Part shown: positions 53,696 through 64,000 of the stretch, piece by piece
Layout of the letters: every line of letters begins with the position of its first letter
Position numbering within the stretch: the first letter of the stretch is position 1
Assembly (NCBI GenBank): GCA_032622095.1
Contig: CP136066.1
Coordinates: forward strand, 156,327,152-156,391,151
DNA length: 64,000 nucleotides
DNA from: Siphonodentalium dalli
Lineage: Eukaryota > Mollusca > Scaphopoda > Gadilida > Siphonodentaliidae
Direction of reading: 5' to 3'
Translations under genes and position numbers: made by a program
Notes under the pieces: generated by a model
Told to the model about the DNA's origin: nothing
The model's input: only the letters and a program-made list of their open reading frames with translations
Database searches by the model: none

Positions 53696-55501
53696 TTTAA
53701 TGTCATGTTATCGCTGATTTATATTGCTTAATGTTAGATTGTTATTGCAGTGTTCATGAATTTTGTTAATTGTTGAATAAAATTATAAACTGAAAACTCA
53801 CTTTCCGACAAATGCCCGAAGATAGCCACATAGGTTCGAAAATAGCAAATGTCGGCAGTTTTATTTCCCTCGAACTCCAAATTCCTCAATATTGGATATT
53901 TCATAAGCATCCCACCTGGAGCTTCCCGAGTGATATCTCAGCTGTCGGGCAACTCCGGCATTGCAACCTCTATACGTGGTTGGTTATCTAATACCGTGGT
54001 GTCGGTCGATAAATACACGAAATACTGATGAATATACAGATTAAATAATAGTCTGAAAGAAGATCCTAAGGTGGCAGTACACGATTTATCGTGTTGTAGG
54101 GGGTCTGAAAAATAGAAAAATAAGTAGCTGTGGGGCATAATAGCCAGTGTAGCCTGTGTTAAATGTGCCATTACTGGTTTGAAGATTTAATTATTTTACA
54201 AAACTAGAAAAGTTCATAAAAAAGTGAAAAATATGGATACGTAAACATGATTTTCGTATTCAGTGGAGTTTGGTGGAGTTTCAAATATTTCTCAGCTCTA
54301 ACATAGCTCTATCAGGTGGAAGAAGCTTATTTACTGATAACCGCTCTGTCGTGTTATCTTTTTGTGTTGAAACTTGTCAAGTTGAGTCAAAAAATGGGTA
54401 AAATTAATCGTTTTGTGTGTGCAAACAAAGGTGCATAACTCTTGACAAATTGTACGAAGAAGCTAGTACAGAATGATTACACCTAACATTTCTGTCAGAA
54501 AGAAAACATGCTTGATGGGACCTATGCCAAAGATAATGGCTCAAAATATATTTGAAGTACAGTACCCCTTCCCATGTTGGCCAAAATTGCTGGAAATTGT
54601 GTACATGTATTGCTACCTAAGTTAAGAAATATCAGCTGTTGTTTTCAATCTTCCGACCGGAAGAGAGAAACGCTCTTTATTTTTACCAAAACAGGAGAAA
54701 ATTTGAAATGAACTCTCTTTTTTATTGTCCATTGTTGAATCGAAAAGTGGTCCTATTCCCCGAGGACGGGAATGAAACACAAACGGACCTTTAACAAAAC
54801 AAACTTCGCGCAGAACGTTAGTTGGAAATCAAATTATCAGAGTGTTATATTTCCTATTGATATTGTGTCCGTGCATAACGTTCAATTCTAACTATTGGAA
54901 ATGTTTAGTATGTTTACCATATTTTATCGGTCACACTCCCATCAATTAAATCGCTTAATTTCACATTTCTCACAACCCCCCCCCCCCCCCAACACCCCGG
55001 AAAGTGTACAGCTGTGGATAACACATTGTGATAAAAGATGAACATTTATAAAAAAATAAATTATTTTGGACTTTTATACAAGGTAATTTCGTTAATTAAA
55101 TCACACTGGAACTTAATTGAACTAAATGCGTAGCAAACAAACAAGTGTCCTGCTACAACTGGTTGAGGGTACATTTCTACATGTATGTTGAGACATGTCC
55201 CCCGTTATATGTACATTAGACCTGACAGTATCCGCTAAACAAGCTGTGCTATGCAAAACAAACAAACAATTCAGATGAATTGACATTCGCAAGACATGTC
55301 ACAGAATTACACAATCATAACATCTCACATGGAATTCACGGTGAGTCCTCACCAATGTATACCCTACTATGACTTGCATACTGACAGAACTGTTTTTGCA
55401 TGTCAAGTGTCAACAACAATAGTTGGGATGGGTAGGTATATAAACTTGGTTTGTATCTTCTGTAGCCATATTCTCTTTCATATCTTGTGTCGTCTCATAT
55501 A

Positions 55502-57880
55502 ATGTCTCATTTTGGTAAAATGGAATCGAAGAAAGTGTTAATCTTCTCTCCATACAGCGACGATGGAGGTCAAAACAGAAGAATATTGGTAAGTCTCTAT
55601 GTCAACCCACTTTCAGTTTGGTATATACATGGAATAGTGCATTTCAAATAGCAATGAACGTTCGTGATGTGACAATTGTAGGTTAAAATATACAAATTAG
55701 TTCATTTCAATTATATATTTTGAAGATAGCATGACAACGGTGAGATCTTTGACCGAATAGTTTATTTATCAGCCAGGTTTATCTTCCGGAAGCAAATTTA
55801 AGAAAATTGATTCAATGGAATGTGCACAATGCCTGCAAGTCTCAGTATCACCCTAACTTAAAATGCATTAATTCCCAAATTTCAAACAGAAAATCAAAGA
55901 GCACTAACTATTGTGTCGAGATATTGTTCAATTACTCCATAAAACACACAGTTCACAACCAATATTTCTTCTCATTTCAGGAACTCCCAGCGGCACCACT
56001 TGCATGTACCAGCGTACGCCCACACAGAAGCCCTGAATTCAACATACTAGACAAGTTGAATGCCAGTTGTAAGTACCTTACGAACACTTTTATATTACCT
56101 GAGTTACATAATTATATTAGTGCTCAATTGGTAAAGCATAACTTGTATATAATATCGGATATATATCTTCTGAGATTTTTCATTCACGTTCATGTGCTGT
56201 CCGAAATTCAAAGCAATTGAAAGGTACTCAATCTGATTAGACGGTCCCCATATCAACAAGTTACAACATTTCTTCAAAATACGCTTTTGTTATCAGAATT
56301 GATTAATTACAACAAAGTAATGCTAATCGCTGTCAACTATGGTATAAAATTTCCCAAAACGTGTTATTTATCAACATGTTGTTCAACGAAATATGGCCGT
56401 ATTATCACTCGCGTATCACGAAATTTTGCCGTATATTACCACTTGATTTTAGAGTTACGCATCTTCATCCGCAATTTTGTCCGAGACCATCGGTTTGACG
56501 ATTTTTTTCTGGGCCACAAATCATTACACATTTCGAGAAATAAAAATTTTCAAAAATCGTTATCTGATCACTCCGAGCTTTGGTGGGTGGGTTCCTCGAC
56601 TCGAATCAAATATTTTTCACCCCGAAGCCAGAAAATAGTCATTTGGGAGCGCTAATTCGGATTATGCATCTTTAACGGAATTAGTTCATCAGGCTTAGTA
56701 AGAGAAGCAAGTCATTACCGATCAGTCATACACATTTAGATATTTAATCGTCAAAATGATATGGTGGTGATAGGAAGGGCCATACGAACTTAATATAAGA
56801 ATGCTGTATATATATATATATGTATCCCTCTCGAAACTTATTATAGATTCATGGTTATATAATATAAATTTTGAGTCTGAGACACTGGTAGATATATAGG
56901 CAACTGTGATAATAAATCTTATCACATACTTAACTAAATGGCGTTTTGTTTTTAAAATTTCAGCTACATGCACCGATATTGCAAGCGATTTCACAGATCG
57001 CCCAGGAGATCAGGTTGACCTCGTCTTCCAGCCAACAACAACTTCGACGCCAGCGCGTGATACCAACGCGAACAGGGGCGATAGGCCGTGTATCGTAGAA
57101 AACATCGACGCCTCGCCGAATTCAACGCCATCCGATGATTTCAGCAAATCTAGAGACACGAGCGCCGATTCGGACAACAAGAAACATGCGCGTTTCAGCT
57201 TCAGTTACGACCAAGTTGAGATTCTGAACGAGTACTACAGCAGTAACAAATACCCAGACGCCGATATACTAGATGAGCTGTCTTCGAAACTGAAAGCTCC
57301 AACAAGAAATATTAAAGTACGTTACAACCCCTGTCGTCACTGTTTATGTATTCCTATATATGTGTGTTACCATATATATGTTCTTAATACCATTGTAATG
57401 TGGTGAAAGAAAGAAATGATACTGATACTAATCTCCGGTTGTCTATTTAACATTGCATGACATCACCACCCTGTGGAATTGCTTATAGAAATGCTGAATT
57501 TGGTTGAAGACCTATTTCCACCAAAGTTTCCGGTAATGTATTTAAACCTAAGAGATATCAATGTGCATCACACATTCACATATATTGTTCATCCGCTCAG
57601 TGGGTAATCATGTTTATTTTACCAATTTCAGATCTGGTTCCAGAACAAACGATACAGATCGAAACCAAAGAAACCGAAATCACCGACAGAGACAAGCCTC
57701 GCTCGAGAGTACCTCAGTACCCATATAAGGGCAGACATGCTGAATCAGCTACATGGCAGCTTTCTCCACCCGCTCCCAGCTATGTCAGCCAGCCCTTTCC
57801 CGTTCCTTCCACACGTCGACCCTCGTGTTTTGTGGCCGACGATTGGAGCATATTCACAGAGTTCGCTTGTATTCGCCTGA
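55502..57880 (+). CDS. Divergent homeodomain protein, copy 14 (258 aa)
   Basis: Exons 55502-55588, 55981-56068, 56964-57316 and 57632-57880. TATA box at 55437, AATAAA at 57961. Asn25 as in copies 1-8. Intron 1 contains ATCTTCCGG, shared only with copy 15, while the 3' half resembles copies 9 and 11-13. Two private changes are in intron 2. Exons and splice sites are intact. Confidence 0.88.
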
Positions 57881-59689
57881 TTTAATGTCATGTTATCGCT
57901 GATTTATATTGCTTAATGTTAGATTGTTATTGCAGTGTTCATGAATTTTGTTAATTGTTGAATAAAATTATAAACTGAAAACTCACTTTCCGACAAATGC
58001 CCGAAGATAGCCACATAGGTTCGAAAATAGCAAATGTCGGCAGTTTTATTTCCCTCGAACTCCAAATTCCTCAATATTGGATATTTCATAAGCATCCCAC
58101 CTGGAGCTTCCCGAGTGATATCTCAGCTGTCGGGCAACTCCGGCATTGCAACCTCTATACGTGGTTGGTTATCTAATACCGTGGTGTCGGTCGATAAATA
58201 CACGAAATACTGATGAATATACAGATTAAATAATAGTCTGAAAGAAGATCCTAAGGTGGCAGTACACGATTTATCGTGTTGTAGGGGGTCTGAAAAATAG
58301 AAAAATAAGTAGCTGTGGGGCATAATAGCCAGTGTAGCCTGTGTTAAATGTGCCATTACTGGTTTGAAGATTTAATTATTTTACAAAACTAGAAAAGTTC
58401 ATAAAAAAGTGAAAAATATGGATACGTAAACATGATTTTCGTATTCAGTGGAGTTTGGTGGAGTTTCAAATATTTCTCAGCTCTAACATAGCTCTATCAG
58501 GTGGAAGAAGCTTATTTACTGATAACCGCTCTGTCGTGTTATCTTTTTGTGTTGAAACTTGTCAAGTTGAGTCAAAAAATGGGTAAAATTAATCGTTTTG
58601 TGTGTGCAAACAAAGGTGCATAACTCTTGACAAATTGTACGAAGAAGCTAGTACAGAATGATTACACCTAACATTTCTGTCAGAAAGAAAACATGCTTGA
58701 TGGGACCTATGCCAAAGATAATGGCTCAAAATATATTTGAAGTACAGTACCCCTTCCCATGTTGGCCAAAATTGCTGGAAATTGTGTACATGTATTGCTA
58801 CCTAAGTTAAGAAATATCAGCTGTTGTTTTCAATCTTCCGACCGGAAGAGAGAAACGCTCTTTATTTTTACCAAAACAGGAGAAAATTTGAAATGAACTC
58901 TCTTTTTTATTGTCCATTGTTGAATCGAAAAGTGGTCCTATTCCCCGAGGACGGGAATGAAACACAAACGGACCTTTAACAAAACAAACTTCGCGCAGAA
59001 CGTTAGTTGGAAATCAAATTATCAGAGTGTTATATTTCCTATTGATATTGTGTCCGTGCATAACGTTCAATTCTAACTATTGGAAATGTTTAGTATGTTT
59101 ACCATATTTTATCGGTCACACTCCCATCAATTAAATCGCTTAATTTCACATTTCTCACAACCCCCCCCCCCCCCCCCCAACACCCCGGAAAGTGTACAGC
59201 TGTGGATAACACATTGTGATAAAAGATGAACATTTATAAAAAAATAAATTATTTTGGACTTTTATACAAGGTAATTTCGTTAATTAAATCACACTGGAAC
59301 TTAATTGAACTAAATGCGTAGCAAACAAACAAGTGTCCTGCTACAACTGGTTGAGGGTACATTTCTACATGTATGTTGAGACATGTCCCCCGTTATATGT
59401 ACATTAGACCTGACAGTATCCGCTAAACAAGCTGTGCTATGCAAAACAAACAAACAATTCAGATGAATTGACATTCGCAAGACATGTCACAGAATTACAC
59501 AATCATAACATCTCACATGGAATTCACGGTGAGTCCTCACCAATGTATACCCTACTATGACTTGCATACTGACAGAACTGTTTTTGCATGTCAAGTGTCA
59601 ACAACAATAGTTGGGATGGGTAGGTATATAAACTTGGTTTGTATCTTCTGTAGCCATATTCTCTTTCATATCTTGTGTCGTCTCATATA

Positions 59690-62558
59690 ATGTCTCATTT
59701 TGGTAAAATGGAATCGAAGAAAGTGTTAATCTTCTCTCCATACAGCGACGATGGAGGTCAAAACAGAAGAATATTGGTAAGTCTCTATGTCAACCCACTT
59801 TCAGTTTGGTATATACATGGAATAGTGCATTTCAAATAGCAATGAACGTTCGTGATGTGACAATTGTAGGTTAAAATATACAAATTAGTTCATTTCAATT
59901 ATATATTTTGAAGATAGCATGACAACGGTGAGATCTTTGACCGAATAGTTTATTTATCAGCCAGGTTTATCTTCCGGAAGCAAATTTAAGAAAATTGATT
60001 CAATGGAATGTGCACAATGCCTGCAAGTCTCAGTATCACCCTAACTTAAAATGCATTAAAGGCACGTGAGGCCTTAGTTGTCGAAAATATTCATATTTGT
60101 TCCAATCACCGTAAACAGAAAATCATTAAAACGCATACAGTTTCGTTCATATTTACCATGACCATCGCGTAAACAACATGTTATCACAAAGACCTACTAT
60201 ATTTTACCTAAGCAAGAGCCTGATTGTGTTACAGAAGACAGCACAATGCTACTGGCTAATCACACACAAATGGCATAAACGCTCTTTATTAGTTCCATAT
60301 CAGGAATTCACCAACAAAGAACGCTCTTTATGTTTACCATCATAATATAAACAAACACCAGAAAAGTAACTTTTTTATGCTTTTGTTTACATAACAATGG
60401 TCAACATATGACAATAACATACTGTTTATGCGATATTTCTTATTTGTATACGGAAAAAGTCTGTCTACATTTTGATGTTCTTTCTGTTTGTGACGGTTTT
60501 TGACGGGTGGAAATATTTTCACAGGATACCCACCACCAAGGCCAACCGTACCTTTAATTCCCAAATTTCAAACAGAAAATCAAAGAGCACTAACTATTGT
60601 GTCGAGATATTGTTCAATTACTCCATAAAACACACAGTTCACAACCAATATTTCTTCTCATTTCAGGAACTCCCAGCGGCACCACTTGCACGTACCAGCG
60701 TACGCCCACACAGAAGCCCTGAATTCAACATACTAGACAAGTTGAATGCCAGTTGTAAGTACCTTACGAACACTTTTATATTACCTGAGTTACATAATTA
60801 TATTAGTGCTCAATTGGTAAAGCATAACTTGTATATAATATCGGATATATATCTTCTGAGATTTTTCATTCACGTTCATGTGCTGTCCGAAATTCAAAGC
60901 AATTGAAAGGTACTCAATCTGATTAGACGGTCCCCATATCAACAAGTTACAACATTTCTTCAAAATACGCTTTTGTTATCAGAATTGATTAATTACAACA
61001 AAGTAATGCTAATCGCTGTCAACTATGGTATAAAATTTCCCAAAACGTGTTATTTATCAACATGTTGTTCAACGAAATATGGCCGTATTATCACTCGCGT
61101 ATCACGAAATTTTGCCGTATATTACCACTTGATTTTAGAGTTACGCATCTTCATCCGCAATTTTGTCCGAGACCATCGGTTTGACGATTCTTTTCTGCGC
61201 CACAAATCATTACACATTTCGAGAAATAAAAAATTTCAAAAATCGTTATCTGATCACTCCGAGCTTTGGTGGGTGGGTTCCTCGACTCGAATCAAATATT
61301 TTTCACCCCGAAGCCAGAAAATAGTCATTTGGGAGCGCTAATTCGGATTATGCATCTTTAACGGAATTAGTTCATCAGGCTTAGTAAGAGAAGCAAGTCA
61401 TTACCGATCAGTCATACACATTTAGATATTTAATCGTCAAAATGATATGGTGGTGATAGGAAGGGCCATACGAACTTAATATAAGAATGCTGTATATATA
61501 TATATATGTATCTCTCTCGAAACTTATTATAGATTCATGGTTATATAATATAACTTTTGAGTCTGAGACACTGGTAGATATATAGGCAACTGTGATAATA
61601 AATCTTATCACATACTTAACTAAATGGCGTTTTGTTTTTAAAATTTCAGCTACATGCACCGATATTGCAAGCGATTTCACAGATCGCCCAGGAGATCAGG
61701 TTGACCTCGTCTTCCAGCCAACAACAACTTCGACGCCAGCGCGTGATACCAACGCGAACAGGGGCGATAGGCCGTGTATCGTAGAAAACATCGACGCCTC
61801 GCCGAATTCAACGCCATCCGATGATTTCAGCAAATCTAGAGACACGAGCGCCGATTCGGACAACAAGAAACATGCGCGTTTCAGCTTCAGTTACGACCAA
61901 GTTGAGATTCTGAACGAGTACTACAACAGTAACAAATACCCAGACGCCGATATACTAGATGAGCTGTCTTCGAAACTGAAAGCTCCAACAAGAAATATTA
62001 AAGTACGTTACAACCCCTGTCGTCACTGTTTATGTATTCCTATATATGTGTGTTACCATATATATGTTCTTAATACCATTGTAATGTGGTGAAAGAAAGA
62101 AATGATACTGATACTAATCTCCGGTTGTCTATTTAACATTGCATGACATCACCACCCTGTGGAATTGCTTATAGAAATGCTGAATTTGGTCGAAGACCTA
62201 TTTCCACCAAAGTTTCCGGTAATGTATTTAAACCTAAGAGATATCAATGTGCATCACATATATTGTTCATCCGCTCAGTGGGTAATCATGTTTATTTTAC
62301 CAATTTCATATCTGGTTCCAGAACAAACGATACAGATCGAAACCAAAGAAACCGAAATCACCGACAGAGACAAGCCTCGCTCGAGAGTACCTCAGTACCC
62401 ATATAAGGGCAGACATGCTGAATCAGCTACATGGCAGATTTCTCCACCCGCTCCCAGCTATGTCAGCCAGCCCTTTCCCGTTCCTTCCACACGTCGACCC
62501 TCGTGTTTTGTGGCCGACGATTGGAGCATATTCACAGAGTTCGCTTGTATTCGCCTGA
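59690..62558 (+). pseudogene. Homeodomain gene copy 15 with lost splice acceptor and transposon in intron 1
   Basis: Exons 59690-59776, 60667-60754, 61650-62002 and 62310-62558. As in copy 10, the last acceptor reads AT at 62308-62309. Asn21, Arg219 and the 8-bp deletion in intron 3 are also shared with copy 10. Residue 38 is Arg (CGT), against Cys (TGT) in most copies. A 494-bp TTAA-flanked element lies in intron 1, 283 bp after the donor. TATA box at 59625 and AATAAA at 62639 remain. The 5' half resembles copy 14 and the 3' half copy 10, so the unit appears mosaic. Probably non-functional as a DNA-binding factor. Confidence 0.7.
60060..60553. mobile_element. 494-bp MITE-like element with TTAA target duplication
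   Basis: Present only in unit 15. The other copies read GCATTAATTCCC at this site. Here the TTAA is duplicated (60056-60059 and 60554-60557) around 494 bp of foreign sequence. The ends form imperfect terminal inverted repeats of 18 bp (60060-60077 and 60536-60553, 13 of 18 matching), starting AGG(C/T)ACG and sharing GGCCTT. TTAA duplication is typical of piggyBac-type transposition, but the ends are not the usual piggyBac CCY. No transposase is encoded: frames of 74 and 144 codons that overlap it read across its ends or match nothing. A non-autonomous element is the best reading. Confidence 0.78.
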
Positions 62559-62644
62559 TTTAATGTCATGTTATCGCTGATTTATATTGCTTAATGTTAG
62601 ATTGTTATTGCAGTGTTCATGAATTTTGTTAATTGTTGAATAAA

Positions 62645-64000
62645 ATTATAAACTGAAAACTCACTTTCCGACAAATGCCCGAAGATAGCCACATAGGTTC
62701 GAAAATAGCAAATGTCGGCAGTTTTATTTCCCTCGAACTCCAAATTCCTCAATATTGGATATTTCATAAGCATCCCACCTGGAGCTTCCCGAGTGATATC
62801 TCAGCTGTCGGGCAACTCCGGCATTGCAACCTCTATACGTGGTTGGTTATCTAATACCGTGGTGTCGGTCGATAAATACACGAAATACTGATGAATATAC
62901 AGATTAAATAATAGTCTGAAAGAAGATCCTAAGGTGGCAGTACACGATTTATCGTGTTGTAGGGGGTCTGAAAAATAGAAAAATAAGTAGCTGTGGGGCA
63001 TAATAGCCAGTGTAGCCTGTGTTAAATGTGCCATTACTGGTTTGAAGATTTAATTATTTTACAAAACTAGAAAAGTTCATAAAAAAGTGAAAAATATGGA
63101 TACGTAAACATGATTTTCGTATTCAGTGGAGTTTGGTGGAGTTTCAAATATTTCTCAGCTCTAACATAGCTCTATCAGGTGGAAGAAGCTTATTTACTGA
63201 TAACCGCTCTGTCGTGTTATCTTTTTGTGTTGAAACTTGTCAAGTTGAGTCAAAAAATGGGTAAAATTAATCGTTTTGTGTGTGCAAACAAAGGTGCATA
63301 ACTCTTGACAAATTGTACGAAGAAGCTAGTACAGAATGATTACACCTAACATTTCTGTCAGAAAGAAAACATGCTTGATGGGACCTATGCCAAAGATAAT
63401 GGCTCAAAATATATTTGAAGTACAGTACCCCTTCCCATGTTGGCCAAAATTGCTGGAAATTGTGTACATGTATTGCTACCTAAGTTAAGAAATATCAGCT
63501 GTTGTTTTCAATCTTCCGACCGGAAGAGAGAAACGCTCTTTATTTTTACCAAAACAGGAGAAAATTTGAAATGAACGCTCTTTTTTATTGTCCATTGTTG
63601 AATCGAAAAGTGGTCATATTCCCCGAGGACGGGAATGAAACACAAACGGACCTTTAACAAAACAAACTTCGCGCAGAACGTTAGTTGGAAATCAAATTAT
63701 CAGAGTGTTATATTTCCTATTGATATTGTGTCCGTGCATAACGTTCAATTCTAACTATTGGAAATGTTTAGTATGTTTACCATATTTTATCGGTCACACT
63801 CCCATCAATTAAATCGCTTAATTTCACATTTCTCACCCCCCCCCCCCAATACACCCCGGAAAGTGTACAGCTGTGGATAACACATTGTGATAAAAGATGA
63901 ACATTTATAAAAAAATAAATTATTTTGGACTTTTATACAAGGTAATTTCGTTAATTAAATCACACTGGAACTTAATTGAACTAAATGCGTAGCAAACAAA
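62645..64000. other. Spacer and partial unit 16 at the right edge (no gene in window)
   Basis: This continues from the AATAAA of copy 15 through the start of unit 16 at 63013. The window ends about 300 bp before the expected TATA box, so the sixteenth gene is outside. It holds the transposon relic and a 12-base poly-C tract (63836-63847). GTGGTCATATTCC and the short C tract match unit 11, five units earlier. Confidence 0.85.

Larger units (their letters stand above)
1..64000 (+). repeat. Tandem macrosatellite array of about 4.17-kb homeobox-gene units
   Basis: The same sequence recurs head to tail across the whole window. Taking the first base as the unit start, units begin at 1, 4120, 8297, 12479, 16607, 20733, 24900, 29067, 33235, 37420, 41598, 45779, 49964, 54150, 58335 and 63013. 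Lengths are 4119, 4177, 4182, 4128, 4126, 4167, 4167, 4168, 4185, 4178, 4181, 4185, 4186, 4185 and 4678 bp, and the last unit is cut at 988 bp by the window end. The unit phase is arbitrary because both array edges are outside the window. Units differ by scattered substitutions and small indels shared by subsets of copies, so these are real separate copies and not one read duplicated. Unit 15 is longer because of a transposon. Each unit has one gene, on the + strand. Confidence 0.98.

Noticed and set aside
60340-60906. Frames of 74 (-) and 144 (+) codons around the inserted element
   Set aside because: They run across the element end into host intron and show no transposase features.
1-64000. 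rDNA, histone or snRNA tandem array, or CRISPR array
   Set aside because: No rRNA, histone or snRNA sequence was recognised, and a 4-kb unit with a spliced homeobox gene excludes CRISPR.
1-64000. Assembly artefact repeating one unit
   Set aside because: Units carry private substitutions, indels and one transposon, and share variants in ordered blocks, as expected for real copies. The exact copy number could still be off.

Overview
The window lies entirely inside one head-to-tail array of near-identical units of about 4.1-4.2 kb: fifteen full units and the first 988 bp of a sixteenth, all on the + strand, with neither array edge reached. It is animal nuclear DNA: short exons with GT-AG introns, a TATA box with an initiator, AATAAA signals, AT-rich non-coding DNA, a homeobox gene, and a short TTAA-flanked transposon. 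The base composition and homopolymer-rich spacer would suit a marine invertebrate such as a mollusc, but the species cannot be fixed from the sequence.

Each unit carries one four-exon gene for a divergent homeodomain protein of 256-259 residues. No single open frame shows it: the long frames in the window are mostly shadows of its introns and exons. Exon 1 (87 nt) holds the start, exon 2 (88 nt) an eh1-like motif, exon 3 (356 or 353 nt) a Ser/Thr/Asp-rich linker and homeodomain residues 1-46, and exon 4 (249 nt) the recognition helix with W48, F49, Q50, N51 and R53 followed by a Pro-rich C-terminus. The intron between homeodomain residues 46 and 47 is the position typical of PRD-class homeobox genes. 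A TATATAAA box 65 bp before the ATG, with an initiator-like sequence 31 bp downstream, precedes every copy, so each unit looks like an independent transcription unit. About 1.66 kb of spacer separates each AATAAA from the next TATA box.

The copies fall into subfamilies. Copies 1-5 have an extra Cys codon in the homeodomain (61 instead of 60 residues). Copies 4-5 carry a 45-bp deletion that exchanges the last 12 residues for 9 others. Copies 2-8 share a shorter intron 2. Copies 10 and 15 have lost the AG of the last splice acceptor and are probably pseudogenes; they are exactly five units apart and suggest a higher-order repeat. Copy 15 also holds a 494-bp TTAA-flanked non-autonomous transposon in intron 1, and each spacer appears to hold an older relative of it.

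The overall layout, a macrosatellite whose every unit is a homeobox gene with its own promoter, resembles in organisation the mammalian DUX4/D4Z4 array, though the gene is not a recognisable DUX gene. This is the most notable system in the window.
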